The notes below the pieces were generated by a model that was given only the letters and a program-made list of their open reading frames with translations, had not been told where the DNA came from and searched no databases. From Phoronis australis (lineage: Eukaryota > Phoronida > Phoronidae), in the NCBI GenBank assembly GCA_002633005.1, contig NMRA01000113.1:207683-271682 (forward strand): a stretch of DNA of 64,000 nucleotides, given 5' to 3'. Shown piece after piece: positions 23,701-35,900 of this stretch (positions are counted from its first letter, which is position 1; the number at the start of each line of letters is the position of its first letter). Position numbers and translations under genes: made by a program.

Positions 23701-25366
23701 ACTTGATCGACCCTTGCACATTTTGATACATTGTTCAAGCTACCCTTGAAGCGCGTGTTGGAGTAAATTTGAACGATGAATATTTTCGAAAATATATCCC
23801 AAAAATGCACAAAAAGTGGATTAGTGAAATGTGCTGTTTAAAAAGAAGCCACTCACTCACTGTTTGTTATCATATTGTGAATACCAACACGTGCGGGTAT
23901 TCGTTTGACATTCATAAGCAGACGAACGCTGGAAACTTCAACGGCAGATGTCGCGGGACCGCGCAGAAGAGGAAATAAGATCGTTCACGACTAGAGTTTA
24001 GGGCACTCACGACTTGATCTCAAATTTCAAACATGGCCTGTACATGTTCTGGTTAGAGTTGAGTCACTTATCTGCATTTGGGGAGCCAATTCAAAGTTGA
24101 AATAAAACAAGTTGGGCAATCACACCTACAGCTGCAGTTACAGCTGTCATTTGACTTACTGTTTCCAGGTAACCTTACGGCTTACACAGGTTACACACAC
24201 ACGTGTGTTAAACTACTACAGTTATTCGAACACTTTAAAAAAAAAAGACTGTAGAATTTAAGTCAATGAAGTAAGTTCAAATAACATATACCGTATTCAA
24301 GTATTTTTAACGATAAAAACCCAACGCAGTCGCGCCAACCTCCTAAAACCCAGTAGAGGGAATTACTTACCCACTGTTTTAAACTGTTTACCTCTTCACT
24401 GTGACTACCCGTCTTATCTGACAGCTGTACAATATGTAGCCACGGTATACTTTTGAGGTCAGCAATGCTTTTTAAAATGAATGAAATGAAAAATATCGAA
24501 AAAATAAACACAAATAAAATTATAAAAGCAAAAGGGTTGAAATATCATCAAATTTGGACATAAAATTTACAATTTCATTGTATAAAACCTGGTCTCAGAT
24601 ATATGTTTCTAGCACCCTGACATCTAGTGTTCTTTGTTGAAATTATGGCGCGGCAATATTGAAATCGGTATTGAAAACTGGGCCCCGGGTTTTCAGTCAG
24701 CCAATACTTGTCAGCTAAAGAACTCCTATGTGTGTTGTGACAATGGTTTAGGGAGGTTGATGTTTTCTTGAAATTCAGTTAAAAAGGTAATGCAGTACAA
24801 CTTCTTCCGAAGATACAGTGTGGAAATAGTTGTTTACAGACAGGTTACGTCCAGTTGACAGTGAGTGAGTCAATGAGTGAATGACGTAGTCTGTACCAGG
24901 CCAGGAGACCGATTGAAATTGAGCCTATAAATTGGTCAGTGTCGTTCTTAATAATAGAAATAAGCTAGACAGTGCTGGATATAATCATGGTGCGATATTA
25001 GTTCTACTGAATGCCTCGAGAAGACATTGATTACTGGCACAGAATAGAGGGTTCTGTTCGACATAAGATAGCCACACGCCCACAACAGGCCTCATAACGT
25101 ACACTGGATGGGTTTTCAGCACATTACACCTTATCCTGGCTAAGTAATCATATTAGTGGTGTTATTAGTTAGAACCTGTGGTTAAAATATCCACCTGTAC
25201 TCAGCTGATGTCAAACCTGGCCGGGCTGCCGGTGTACGCCGGAATCGAGCGTCCAAACTGACCTGCATGCTGGCAAGAGCCCTATCTCGTCCTAACCCGC
25301 TCGTTCACGTTGTTCTTATCGTCTGAACCTTGATCCTTTCTTTGTCCCTTACTCCAATTCTGACAA
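20769..25366. other. Gene-poor AT-rich stretch
   Basis: I see no exon chain, RNA gene or long repeat in this 4.6 kb. Small items are a C-run at 22302-22312, an AAACGGTC...GACCGTTT inverted pair around 23416-23456, an ACACACGTGTGT palindrome near 24193, and a short CpG-containing patch near 24645-24690. The longest frames are under 90 codons, without a domain. Confidence 0.4.
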
Positions 25367-25585
25367 CAGTAAATTCTCACTGATTTCAGACACAATTTGG
25401 CAAAGAAGTATTTTTCTACTTTTTCATTAAAGATAACACAAAATATAGGCTGTGTAAGTCTCAATTTATGACTTCCATTTGACAATGTTTTGAAAAACCT
25501 TGGGCATTCACAACCATAATGGTATAGCTTTTGAAAAAGGACAATTTTGGCTATTATTTTTGTCTGAAGTTATGAGATTTTACTG
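25367..25585. mobile_element. 219-bp pogo-like MITE
   Basis: The left end CAGTAAATTCTCACTGATTT followed by CAGACACAATTTGG is matched by an inverted right end whose complement reads CAGTAAAATCTCATAACTTC then AGACAAAAATAA. TA follows the right end. CAGT-starting inverted repeats next to TA are characteristic of pogo/Tigger-type elements. No coding capacity. Confidence 0.5.
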
Positions 25586-26712
25586 TACCACAGATTGTTC
25601 TATCCTCATATAATTATGCATGTTGTGGAACTAACTTCCCATTGCCACAACCTCCACCCCTTCAAATTTCGTTGCATCGTTTAGGATTGGGGTTCATGAC
25701 TTTTCAAAGTTGCGTAACTTTTATGTTGCATGATACTTAGTCTTAGTCCATTTATTTCCAACTTTTCTTTGTCTTTATGTTTTGTTTTTGTCAAGTTTTG
25801 TTGTTATTCTGTTATTCTTCATATCTTTTATTTATGACCCCTGTCACACATTGCTCTTTCCTACTACTAAGAACTTTACCAGCTCTTGTTTATTTGACAT
25901 CACACACAGCCAGTGTCATCAAATAATTGATGCTAAAGGCTGTCATCTCGATAATGATGATGATAAAGTACTAGTAGGCGATGGCATATCCAAGTCAAAC
26001 CTGTGTGCTAGATTTTTTCCAAATTACCCTTAAGCCTAGCTAAACTACCAAAGTTACAATTACACTATATCTTTCGATAGTAGATAGGCACCTTTGAAGG
26101 CAGTTGGAGTCTTTACATCCTTCCAACTCAAACAAATACTCTTGAGCGCAATCAACATTTTTTGTAGTCCTTCGTTCCGCTAATGAAATTGAAAACTGAA
26201 CGCCATTGCAGTCATTGTGAAATATACAGAGGGATATAGGGCAGTCACTCATCTGCCAGTCACTTTGAGAGGAGGCAGCACAGACTTGGAACCTATAGGC
26301 AACAAGATGCCCCTGTTTTGCGTACAAAATAGTTTTCTAACTTATCCTTTTTCTTTGTGTGTTTTCCAAAACTGAATAATAGTCAAAATACAATTTGATT
26401 TTAAATGACTGCTGTAATAACTCACACATTGATATGCTGTAAGTAAGAATTTTTAGTTTTCTTACATGCCATATGTTGGTAGCATCATGTGACCTACAGT
26501 TAAGTCTGAAAACACATCTTTCTGGACAGAGTTCTTTTCAGACTTGTGTCTAGGTCACGTCTATCACCGTGATGTGACCAACATGTGTCTTGCAAGAAGA
26601 ATAATAATTATTTCTTACTGTTTTGTTCTCAAACAATTTTCTGCATATGATCTGTTACAAATACTGTTTATTTTAAACACAAGGTGTTGTAGTTGTTGTT
26701 TGACTATTTTCA
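25586..26712. other. Region upstream of the first CENP-T coding exon
   Basis: It should contain the promoter and any untranslated first exon of the CENP-T gene, but I cannot place a start site. The AG at 26712-26713 (ATTTTCAG) just before the coding exon looks like an acceptor, so at least one 5' UTR intron is likely. Confidence 0.35.
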
Positions 26713-26722
26713 GCTTTCAACC

Positions 26723-26917
26723 ATGGATAGTCCCAGCCTTGCTACACCAAGGCAGCTAATCAAGAATGTTCTTGCTAGCAAGACTGTCAGCCAAAGTGCC
26801 TTGAAACCCACGAAGAAAGTGAAAACTCCAGCCAGTGTCAATGAGCCTGTTGCTAAACGCACGAGATCCAGCCCAAGAAAGTCGGCGATTGAAAGTGACA
26901 CAACCCCACGGACACTG
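26723..26917 (+). CDS. CENPT: CENPT coding exon 1 (residues 1-65)
   Basis: Starts at ATG in the context ACCATGG and ends in phase 0 at CTG before GTATGG. It carries the first docking-like motif (TPRQLIKNVL, Thr8), a basic stretch with SPRK near 50-53, and the TPRTL of the second motif at its very end. The intron falls inside motif 2. Confidence 0.9.
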
Positions 26918-29900
26918 GTATGGAGCTGTTGAATTTATTTCATGCAAGTGATTTGAATTGCGACATGTAGATTTTTATGCGTCCACTACGCGCATATTGC
27001 TATCATCTCTGTATGGACAATCAGGCATTTGACATGCTCTGATTTTTTCCTAAACCCCTTGCAGGATGTTCTTGAAATTTGGTCGCCATCTTTCTGGCAA
27101 GAAAAGGTGACGACTTTCCTACAGATTCGACTACTGCTGTCTCACCTGTTGGCAATTTTATGTTTTTGCGCTTGCTTGCGTCTAACAAATTCTTTGAAGG
27201 GTTTTATGCATATCCATTTGTAGTGTTGTGTATCTGATAAGCTACATTGCGTACGATCTTAAGTTTGTTGAGTTTAAGGATATCTCAAACCATATTTACA
27301 AAAATTGTCCGTTTTTACAATATATCACATGTGTCTAGCTAAATTTTCATTCTCGGGGAACTTCAAATACGATATATACTGTGTAATGAGAAAAAAGATT
27401 TAGCAGAACCACCTCCAATCCTGTGGAAATTTGTTTACTACTTATCCGAGGTCAAATGTCACTCAAATCGAATCTCCCTCTTAGGCATAGAGCATTTCTG
27501 TATGTACCCGCAGTCCTTTCATTTACCGAGTTGCCATAATATTGAGTCAAGGAGGTGTACCTGGGATAGAAAGATGCTGGGGAAAGCAAAGACATAATGT
27601 AGTTCTGATCCTCATGGAGTTGTGCGTCTGCATGCATACAACCGTTGAGAAAGAATGCACCAAGTCTGAGTCACCGCACCGCCTCTGTGACTTTGCATTT
27701 ACGAACATAGCAAGTTGTGAAAAGAGATATATCCTCTACCCAAATTCATTGATTTGATCGGTTATTTGACATTTCGCTGTGTCGATCTCATGCTCACGAC
27801 GTGCTTTAACCACCGACTTGATTTCTGTTCTGTATGTGGTTTCATATCAATGTCCCCAGCATGTGGTTTGTATCACAATGAACTGTTGACCTACTTAATT
27901 GCTGAACCTGCTTTAACCTAACTTGACTCGAAGCACATGATAGTGAAGTTAATAATTACACAAGTTGCAAATGCAGTTGACATTGTGAATGAATGTTGAA
28001 ATAGTGAACATGTTTAAGCATGTATAAGTGATTGACCAAAAACAAGTTTTCACCAAACAGTTATTAAGTGATAGCCATCAGATTTTGAAGACTGGCGACA
28101 GTTTCCTCTTTTTTGACTTTGTTTCAAGTTAGGAACATGAGTTCTCGAAAACAGCTCGGTGAATTTCACTGAAACTTTCCAATTTGAATATTTAGTCATC
28201 TGTCTCAAAAACGCTGTGACGATTTTCCTTTTAAACGTTTTGTTTTTGCATACTGTAAGATAGAGTATACCACTGCTATTTTTACAAAAGTACCTTTTGT
28301 TTTGCGTGTTAATTTGGCATAGAAACGAATCAAAATGAGTAATCGAAAATTCCTAACAGCGTTTTTGAGGTAAGCTGTGAAGTATAAATTTAAAAAGGGT
28401 TTCATTAAACTCAACCAAGGGATTATTTTGCTATGGATGTACCTTTTGTTAAAAATGAAATTTTCAATAATAATTGTGGGTCATAAATATAAAACATATT
28501 TTCATAATCTATGGTCTTTTTTCTTTCAGAAATGTACGTCTACTAATTGACGTAGCCTGGTTTTTTGATATATGAGTTAGAATGAAAGTCACTAAATAAG
28601 GTTTGAGATATTCTTAAGTAGACAAAATAAAACCTTGTGATCAGGGTTTAATCCATCGTTAACATAGACAATAGTAAAACGCTGGGTCAACATTGATTGA
28701 AAATCTTCAAACATACTTTCAGTGTCGAGGACAAAATGATGTGCAAAACGCAATGCTGATCACAAAGTTTTATTTCGTCTACTTGAATGCAGCAAACTGA
28801 TGATAAAACGAAATGCATCTTGTCATTTTCAATGCTACGTGTTTGAAAAAAGGACTGCTGTAAAAGTATATCATATGGGTGCATATTGCTATCACCTCTG
28901 TCTAGGAGATCAGCATCTGCTTCTCTCTCCTAAAGCCTTCGCCGAGTTTTCTTGTTGGTTGGCAGATTTGCTCCTATGGATGACCACAATTTTTAAAACA
29001 ATACGACTATTGTTGTGCACCCTAGTGGCAACTTTAGTTTTTACATTTGCTTTAATCTGTATTTACCAGTTTCCTAGATGGATTTCCACGAAATTTGACA
29101 AATAGGTTTTTTCTAAGGTGAAAATAACACCTTCCCATTTTCAGATAGATTTAGCTTGTTGTGTGCCACCTAGTTTCTACTGTTATCATTTTATCTATTC
29201 TGTTTTTGGTGTGTCCTCTCTATTGGCCGCGGTGGCGGGTATAGGGGAGAGCTAAGTGGGCCATGCCCCCCCCCTAAAATTGTCCCAAGTTCGGGGTACG
29301 AATTGCTGACTAGCATATGCGTGCTCCCAGGGGGGCGCTAGAGGCGAATGCACAATGCATAGGCCTTGAACATACCCAGTTTACCTTTTTTTAGTAATAA
29401 GGTCCACAAACCCAAAAATTCAAGAGCCCTGCAGCCCTACATTTTAGGCTGGGCGCGTGCTTGTGGCGGAATTCTGGTTATTCCTATGCCCTGATCCCCC
29501 TTACTCAAAATCCTGGATCTGCCCCTGGGCGGAACTGTTGAAATTGGCATGTGTTTTTTCTAGGAATGCATGGCTGATGATGATTTTCAGTCATGTCTGG
29601 CTGTGGTGGCGTCCTCTAGTGCCATTTTTGTGACTCATTATCTGCCAAGTTCCTTGATGGGTCTTCATACAATTCATAATGCTTTTTGGACTGTACAATT
29701 GACGTGAATTTTGGGACGAAATCTGACTACTGCGTATTCCATTAGTGGTAATTTTGTTCTTGTCGCACTTGCCTGGATGTCTACTAAGTTGCTTGATGGA
29801 TGTTCATGAAATTTGGCAAATAAGTTACTATAACTTAGATGACAGCACCTGCCGTTTCACATAGATTTGACCTACATTGCGTCACCTAGTGGCATTTTTA

Positions 29901-32900
29901 TTGTTTTTGTATCTGTTCTTTGTCGGCCATCACCCTGTCCTTCAAACTACTGATAAAAGGTGGCATTTGTTTTCCTATTGAGGAGAACATTGCTAACTTG
30001 CATTTCACATTTTCAATTTACTAGCGTTGTATGCGAGCCACACAATGGGTGCATATCAATGCTCCACCTTGCTCTTGTTACATTTTTTATTACTTTGAAA
30101 TAGTAATATTTAGTTTCATAAATTAAGACGTGTAAAATATGAATTTTCTGTTTGCTAAAGAAGATTTCTCTGTTCTTGAAAATAGAAAACTAGAAACTCA
30201 ACGATAATTTCACTTTAAAAAATCATCTTAAAGTTTACCGTCATTTTGAAGAACCAGATCAGTGAAGATCGAGAGAGAACGCTGTGGTAAATAACGAAAA
30301 TAGTCAAAAACACAAGATCTGACCATTTGACCACAGTCCCCCAAGTTACTGGCTGTTGTGTGCTGTGGGGGAAATCTTTATTTACTAAGCACAGTCGAAA
30401 TCGGCTGCTACAAGCTCTTGTATTTGGTTGGTTTTTACATTCAGTTGTACTCAAATTCCAAGGCTGATTGCTAACCATATGAAGCATTTTCCTTCTTTAC
30501 TTCTTTTTTGAATGTTTTTATCTCCAGATACAAGGGTTTCTCAATGTCCATCAAACAGAAGCTCCGACAACCAGGAAGAGATCCCGGCTGACCCAATCAC
30601 CACTGGCAACAACTAGTAGACCTCCATCCACTAGGCGGCGCAGCACGAGGATGAGTGCCATCTTGAATCACATGCGACAAAATCAGCCTCAAGATGAGGA
30701 GACTCCGCGCACGATCATAAAAAATTTCTTAGTTAATGGTTAGTCCTCTAAAGATCTCTAGTCCCTACCAGTTGTTTTCTTGTGGACTTGCTGTTCTGCA
30801 CGAGGCAGCATCTCACTTTGTTTTTGAAAACCACTAAAAGCAGAGATGACTTCTTGCACTGATTGTGTTTTTGTTTTTTTCTTGAAAATGTCCGTGATAC
30901 GCATTGTTCTGTATTTTGTTCAGAAAGGTACAAGATTATTCAGTCTGACTTCAATCTTGAAATCTGCTCTTTCTTTTGCATTGTAAGCTAAGCAAGATAT
31001 GAACATTGCTCTTTGTAGTGGTTTCTCAGTTATTGGGCCATAGTATTGTAAGCCAATCGTATCATCGACGTTGCTCTCAAATTTGATGTGCCCTGATTTG
31101 CACATTTGCCATATGTGGAAAATGTGTTATTTGCACAATATTCCTTGGCCTTGTTTATCCGTACCTTTAGAATGGGGTAAACAAGGACAGAAGTTGGTAA
31201 TTGAAAATTGCTACAAAAGACCTGATTCTTTTGAAAATGACTTTGTTGTGGCACAGAACCAAAGTGCATGGCTGACTATGGTCTTGGTGAATCTCATTTT
31301 CAACACTTTGACTGCAGATGCTGCTGTTTAGATTTTGAGGTCAATAGTTCAAGCACAGCGGCAACCGCAGCTCAAAATTATTTAATTTCAACATTTGAAA
31401 GCACATTTTTGGACAGTTGGAAATTAATCTGAAGCAAAACAGGGGTGGGATGTAACTGAACAATGGACATTTAAGCCTAATCGTTATTGAAATTGATGGC
31501 TGGTGGTTGTACAAGCATAGCTCAAATGTTTGAAGGTTATGATTTTGACCAAAGTGTTTTTGTTGTTAACAAAGAAAATATAGAAAACATGTCAAAAATA
31601 TTGAAAACTTGAAAAAAATACTAGTTACATGATTATTGGTGGGCATCTCAGTGCTTTAGTGTGACAAATGTGTCCTAAAGAGCCACTCATTTTAAACATG
31701 CAAAACTTTTTTAGACCTAATTAGTGTTTCTGTCTGTCATGATTTGGTTTTGTACACTTGAATACTGACAAACAACATAATCCACATCACACAGTGTAGC
31801 ACTATTTAATGTGAAATCAACGGCATTTGTGATATCAATCGTCATCCTCCATTTTGGTAGTTTTGAGATGTCCGTTCTGCATCTTTCATGAGTTATGAGA
31901 CCAACACATGTTTGTTTCTTAGCTTTTCTTCAGTAAGTAAGTTTGTTTCAGTCATGTTTTTGTCATATTTTAGCCGATGAAGAAACTCCAGAGAGACAAG
32001 TGCTCACTGAAACTGAAAGCACGCCATCTAGTGAGCTGACAAGTACAGATACTGAGCGGTATGTGCTTTATCCAACTGAGTGCATACACAATAACTAGAT
32101 CTCTTTGTCTCACCTAAGTACACTGCTGTACTTCCTAAACCTTGCCAGGATCTTAAAATTTGAAAGATCTGTTCCTGTAAAGCTGACGACAATGATGAGT
32201 TTTGGATCAACTACACCAGTGCCCCTAGTGTCATTTTTTGCACCCGTGACTATCTCTGTAACCCTGTGCAGGATATTTGTGAAATATGACAGATGTGTTT
32301 TTTGAATATTTATTATGAAATAGTCAGTGCAATAAATATACTGACCCAGAAAGCGCCAAGAGGCATTATGTTCTTTAGAACCTTAACGACAAATGATGAC
32401 AACTTTCAGACCAACCTGACTAGTGCTGTATCCCTAGTGGCAATTGAGTTTTATTTATATTTGCCTCTGTATCTGTTGAGTTCCTTGATGGGTTTGTTAT
32501 GAAATTTGGCAAATTTCTGTTGAGGACACAACAATGCCTTTTTATTTTTGCATGGATTTTAGTAATAAACACCCCTAGAAGCAAATAGTTCATTGTGCAG
32601 TCGTGGGCGCATTTCAATAGTCTTTGTTGCTCTTGTTATGGTGCTAATTAATACCCCTCTATAAGCATAATGTGTGTGTGGTGCAGTCATGGACACATTT
32701 CAACACATTGTGTTCCTCTTGTTCTGTATCAGCATGTGGATCATTCACAAGATACCGAATTGGCTCATCTTCAGCCTCCTTAATCTTTGACTAGAATCCA
32801 TTCATAGTGCACAGTTGCCACAACTGTGGTAATGCTGAGAAATTCTAAGCACATAGGACATTTGGCATAGATAGTAGTTGCAGTGGAAATGACCATATGG

Positions 32901-35900
32901 TTACAATTTAGCAACATTCAGTGACAATAATACATTGATCCTGTGAATGCCCCAGGTGAGACTAGGCTTTTGGTTATAGTAGGCGTATTTTTTATCTAAC
33001 AGGTGTTGTACCAGACAGCAGCTTAATTACAGAAAGTTCATCTCATTACATTTTGTCACAATGTGACTTGTTTTTTTTTGTGAAATCTCAAAACTGTTCA
33101 TGCACTACACACGCGCACAGACTGGTGTGCATGCACGCACATGCACACACACAGAGTTAAGTTGAAGGCGATGACTGTTGTTAACATTGGTGTGTCTAAG
33201 GACAGTTTACTGAATGGATTGGGCTTTATTAGTATTCTCAGTCATCATGCCAGTACTGGTATGGATTATCACTCAGTACATGAGAACTCTACTATTATCA
33301 GTCTCACACATCATTTTTCAGTTTTCAAAAGCTGAGAAATGTTCTAAAGCCTCCGACACCTGGAAGTATGCGCAAGACGTCACAGCGGTCGTCAGCTAGG
33401 GAAAGGCGAAATCAAACTTCATTGAAGTCCTTCGCTGAAGGCGTTGATCTCATACGTAAGATTCTGTCTGCTTATAGTTAACTTACTTCGTGGTTTTCAT
33501 TTTGATGCTCTTCTATAGGCATCTATTGGGAGACTGACTTTTTAGCAAAGCCCCGCGCTCTGTAAACGTGCTTAACATCAGTTAGGGATAAGATACATTC
33601 AGTCAGGATAAAAACCCACTGGTCTCCCATAAAACAGAAAAGATTGGAAATCTGACTTTTCAAATGGTTTTCGAAAAAATAAAATTAATGAATACGAAAC
33701 TGGAACAACATAGCGTTAGACTATTAGTAAACTTGATCTTTAGAGTGAACATGGTCACGAATGCAATTAAATATTTACTTGTAGTAAAAAGGTTTCTCCA
33801 CGGTTTTACCTTATCATAGCATGTTTATTATGATCAAAGTATGCCGTCTTTTCCCATGTCTTGTTAGCTCTTCCTATGTCCTTGTGGTGTCCACTTCACA
33901 GGTGCGAGTCAAGGTGCTGAAGAGAGTGTGTTTGAAGAAGAGCATAGTGGATTCAGTGGATTAGAGAGCATAGCTGAAGATGAATCAGAGGTGGACAGAG
34001 ATGATATGGTACAAGAAGATGTTTGTCACGAATTTTGAAAATTTTGCAAAATATATTCATTGGTGAACAATGGCAATCTTCATAATGATAATCGTGTCAT
34101 CAAATTAATTGTTTTTTAAAATAACTCCGTACTAACTTACGAAAGCTAGACAAGTGTTATTTTTCTTTAAATCTGACAAAATGTCTTTAAAATGAAAAGC
34201 AACCAACTGGTTACCTGGCAGAGACATTGGTCTGTGTTGATTACTGTTCTCTTGGTGAGTATGTACTGTTCTTGGAACAACAGAAAGGAGCGCCAGCAGT
34301 CCAACAAAGGGCCAGCATCTTGTGTCTACTTTCACTCTCATTGAGCAAACACGACTGACCTGTTGTTCCATGAAGAGTAGTAACACCAAGAGAACAACAA
34401 TTAACACAGAACATTGTCTCTTCAAGATCACCAGGGGTATGCATTTTTAGTAAAGGTTGCATGAAAAGGGGTTTCTAACCTTTTAATGGAATTTAGTTTT
34501 GTCATTAATTCTGGCATTGTGTACCATCTTGGGTGTTTGTTATTCTTACATGTAAAAAGGGAGCTGAACTTCATCGAAGCAAGGATATGGTTGTTGATGC
34601 TGAACATAGTGAAGCAGTGGCCCATGTCAGAACCGGAACGTCACACATGGACAGGATAAGGCCCACAGAGGCAGATAGTGATGTTGGTGGAGCTGTGGGG
34701 AATGAAAACTATAACGACGATGCTGATAGTGGCGATGATGGTGATGTGGTTAGTGTCGTAGGTCTGGAAGATGTTGATGTTGACATAAATGAGGAATATG
34801 CCGAGCCTGGTGCTGCTGATGATGATGATGATGATGAGGAGGATGGGGAAGAAGAAGAGATGGTCGAAGATGAAGGTGTGGCTGATGACAGTGAGGATGC
34901 TGAGGAACAAATAAACATCAAGATGGGAACGTCGTCAGCTAATACCAGTAGGAGGAGCGGAGCGAGTGGTAGCAGAGCCAGTGTGGGGGAGGACTCAGTG
35001 TTTGTTAAGAGCAGCAGGTATTGTAAGGATAGGGTTGGGTAGGGGCAGGTAGTCTGTATTGAGTGTGGTGCAGTGACAAGTCATACACTATACTGCAAGC
35101 CTGCAGTGTTATGCACTGCTATAGTGCAGGTACAGGCTTCTCCATAGGTTGTTATGAGAGGGCGCTGCGCCCTCTTTTAATTTCAGCTGTTGACTATGCG
35201 CCCTCTTTTTCCACCTTGTTTTAATTCGTTTATCCAGGAAATGTTTACCTTGACGCTTTTCAGTCCTCTTAATTTTATTTAGACAATCGTTGTTTACAGA
35301 ACCTGCGTTTGGTCTCTGCAGATATCAGATTTATGGCAGAAGTTCTTTTGAAATTCATTTGAATGTGACAAATTGACACACTTTTCCTTTCTGTATTTCT
35401 TGAACCAGAGGTAGATAGATTAGCTCATTTCAAATGCTGTGGTGTCTACTCGGTATGCAGCATAGGAATTGATACCAACTCTAACAAAGGTTGTCTTTTT
35501 GGAATCATTCATGATCTGAAGCTCTGTTCATGGGTTGTCTTAATTTCTAAAAGGTACGGACAGTTCAGGAAATCGTTAACAAATCAAATTCAAATTATTC
35601 TAGTTACGTTTTAGTGGTTCTCAACATTGAATGATTATTTTTGTTTACAACTGACTTGTATTCTTGCAAAAAAAATTAATAGTTCCTATTTAGAGCGCAT
35701 TAAATGAAAAAAACGTCTTCCAACAGAAAGTTATAACGGGAATTAAAGAAATCTTATCTTTGCTGTGCCGAGATAAATGATGAAAAAATTGGATCAAAAT
35801 CAAATCAATTTTTAATTTGCATAGTTTTTGTAATTTTCGCAGTGACTTACTTCAACAAAAAGATTTTCTTAACCCCAGGAAATGAGCTATACATTAAAAA

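Noticed and set aside
33214-33399. Alternative reading frame through CENPT exon 4
   Set aside because: It does not join in phase to exons 3 or 5 and meets a stop inside the exon; the other frame joins cleanly from the canonical acceptor at 33321.
34641-34921. Minus-strand Ser-rich and Ile-rich frames
   Set aside because: Shadows of the Asp/Glu codons of CENPT exon 6.
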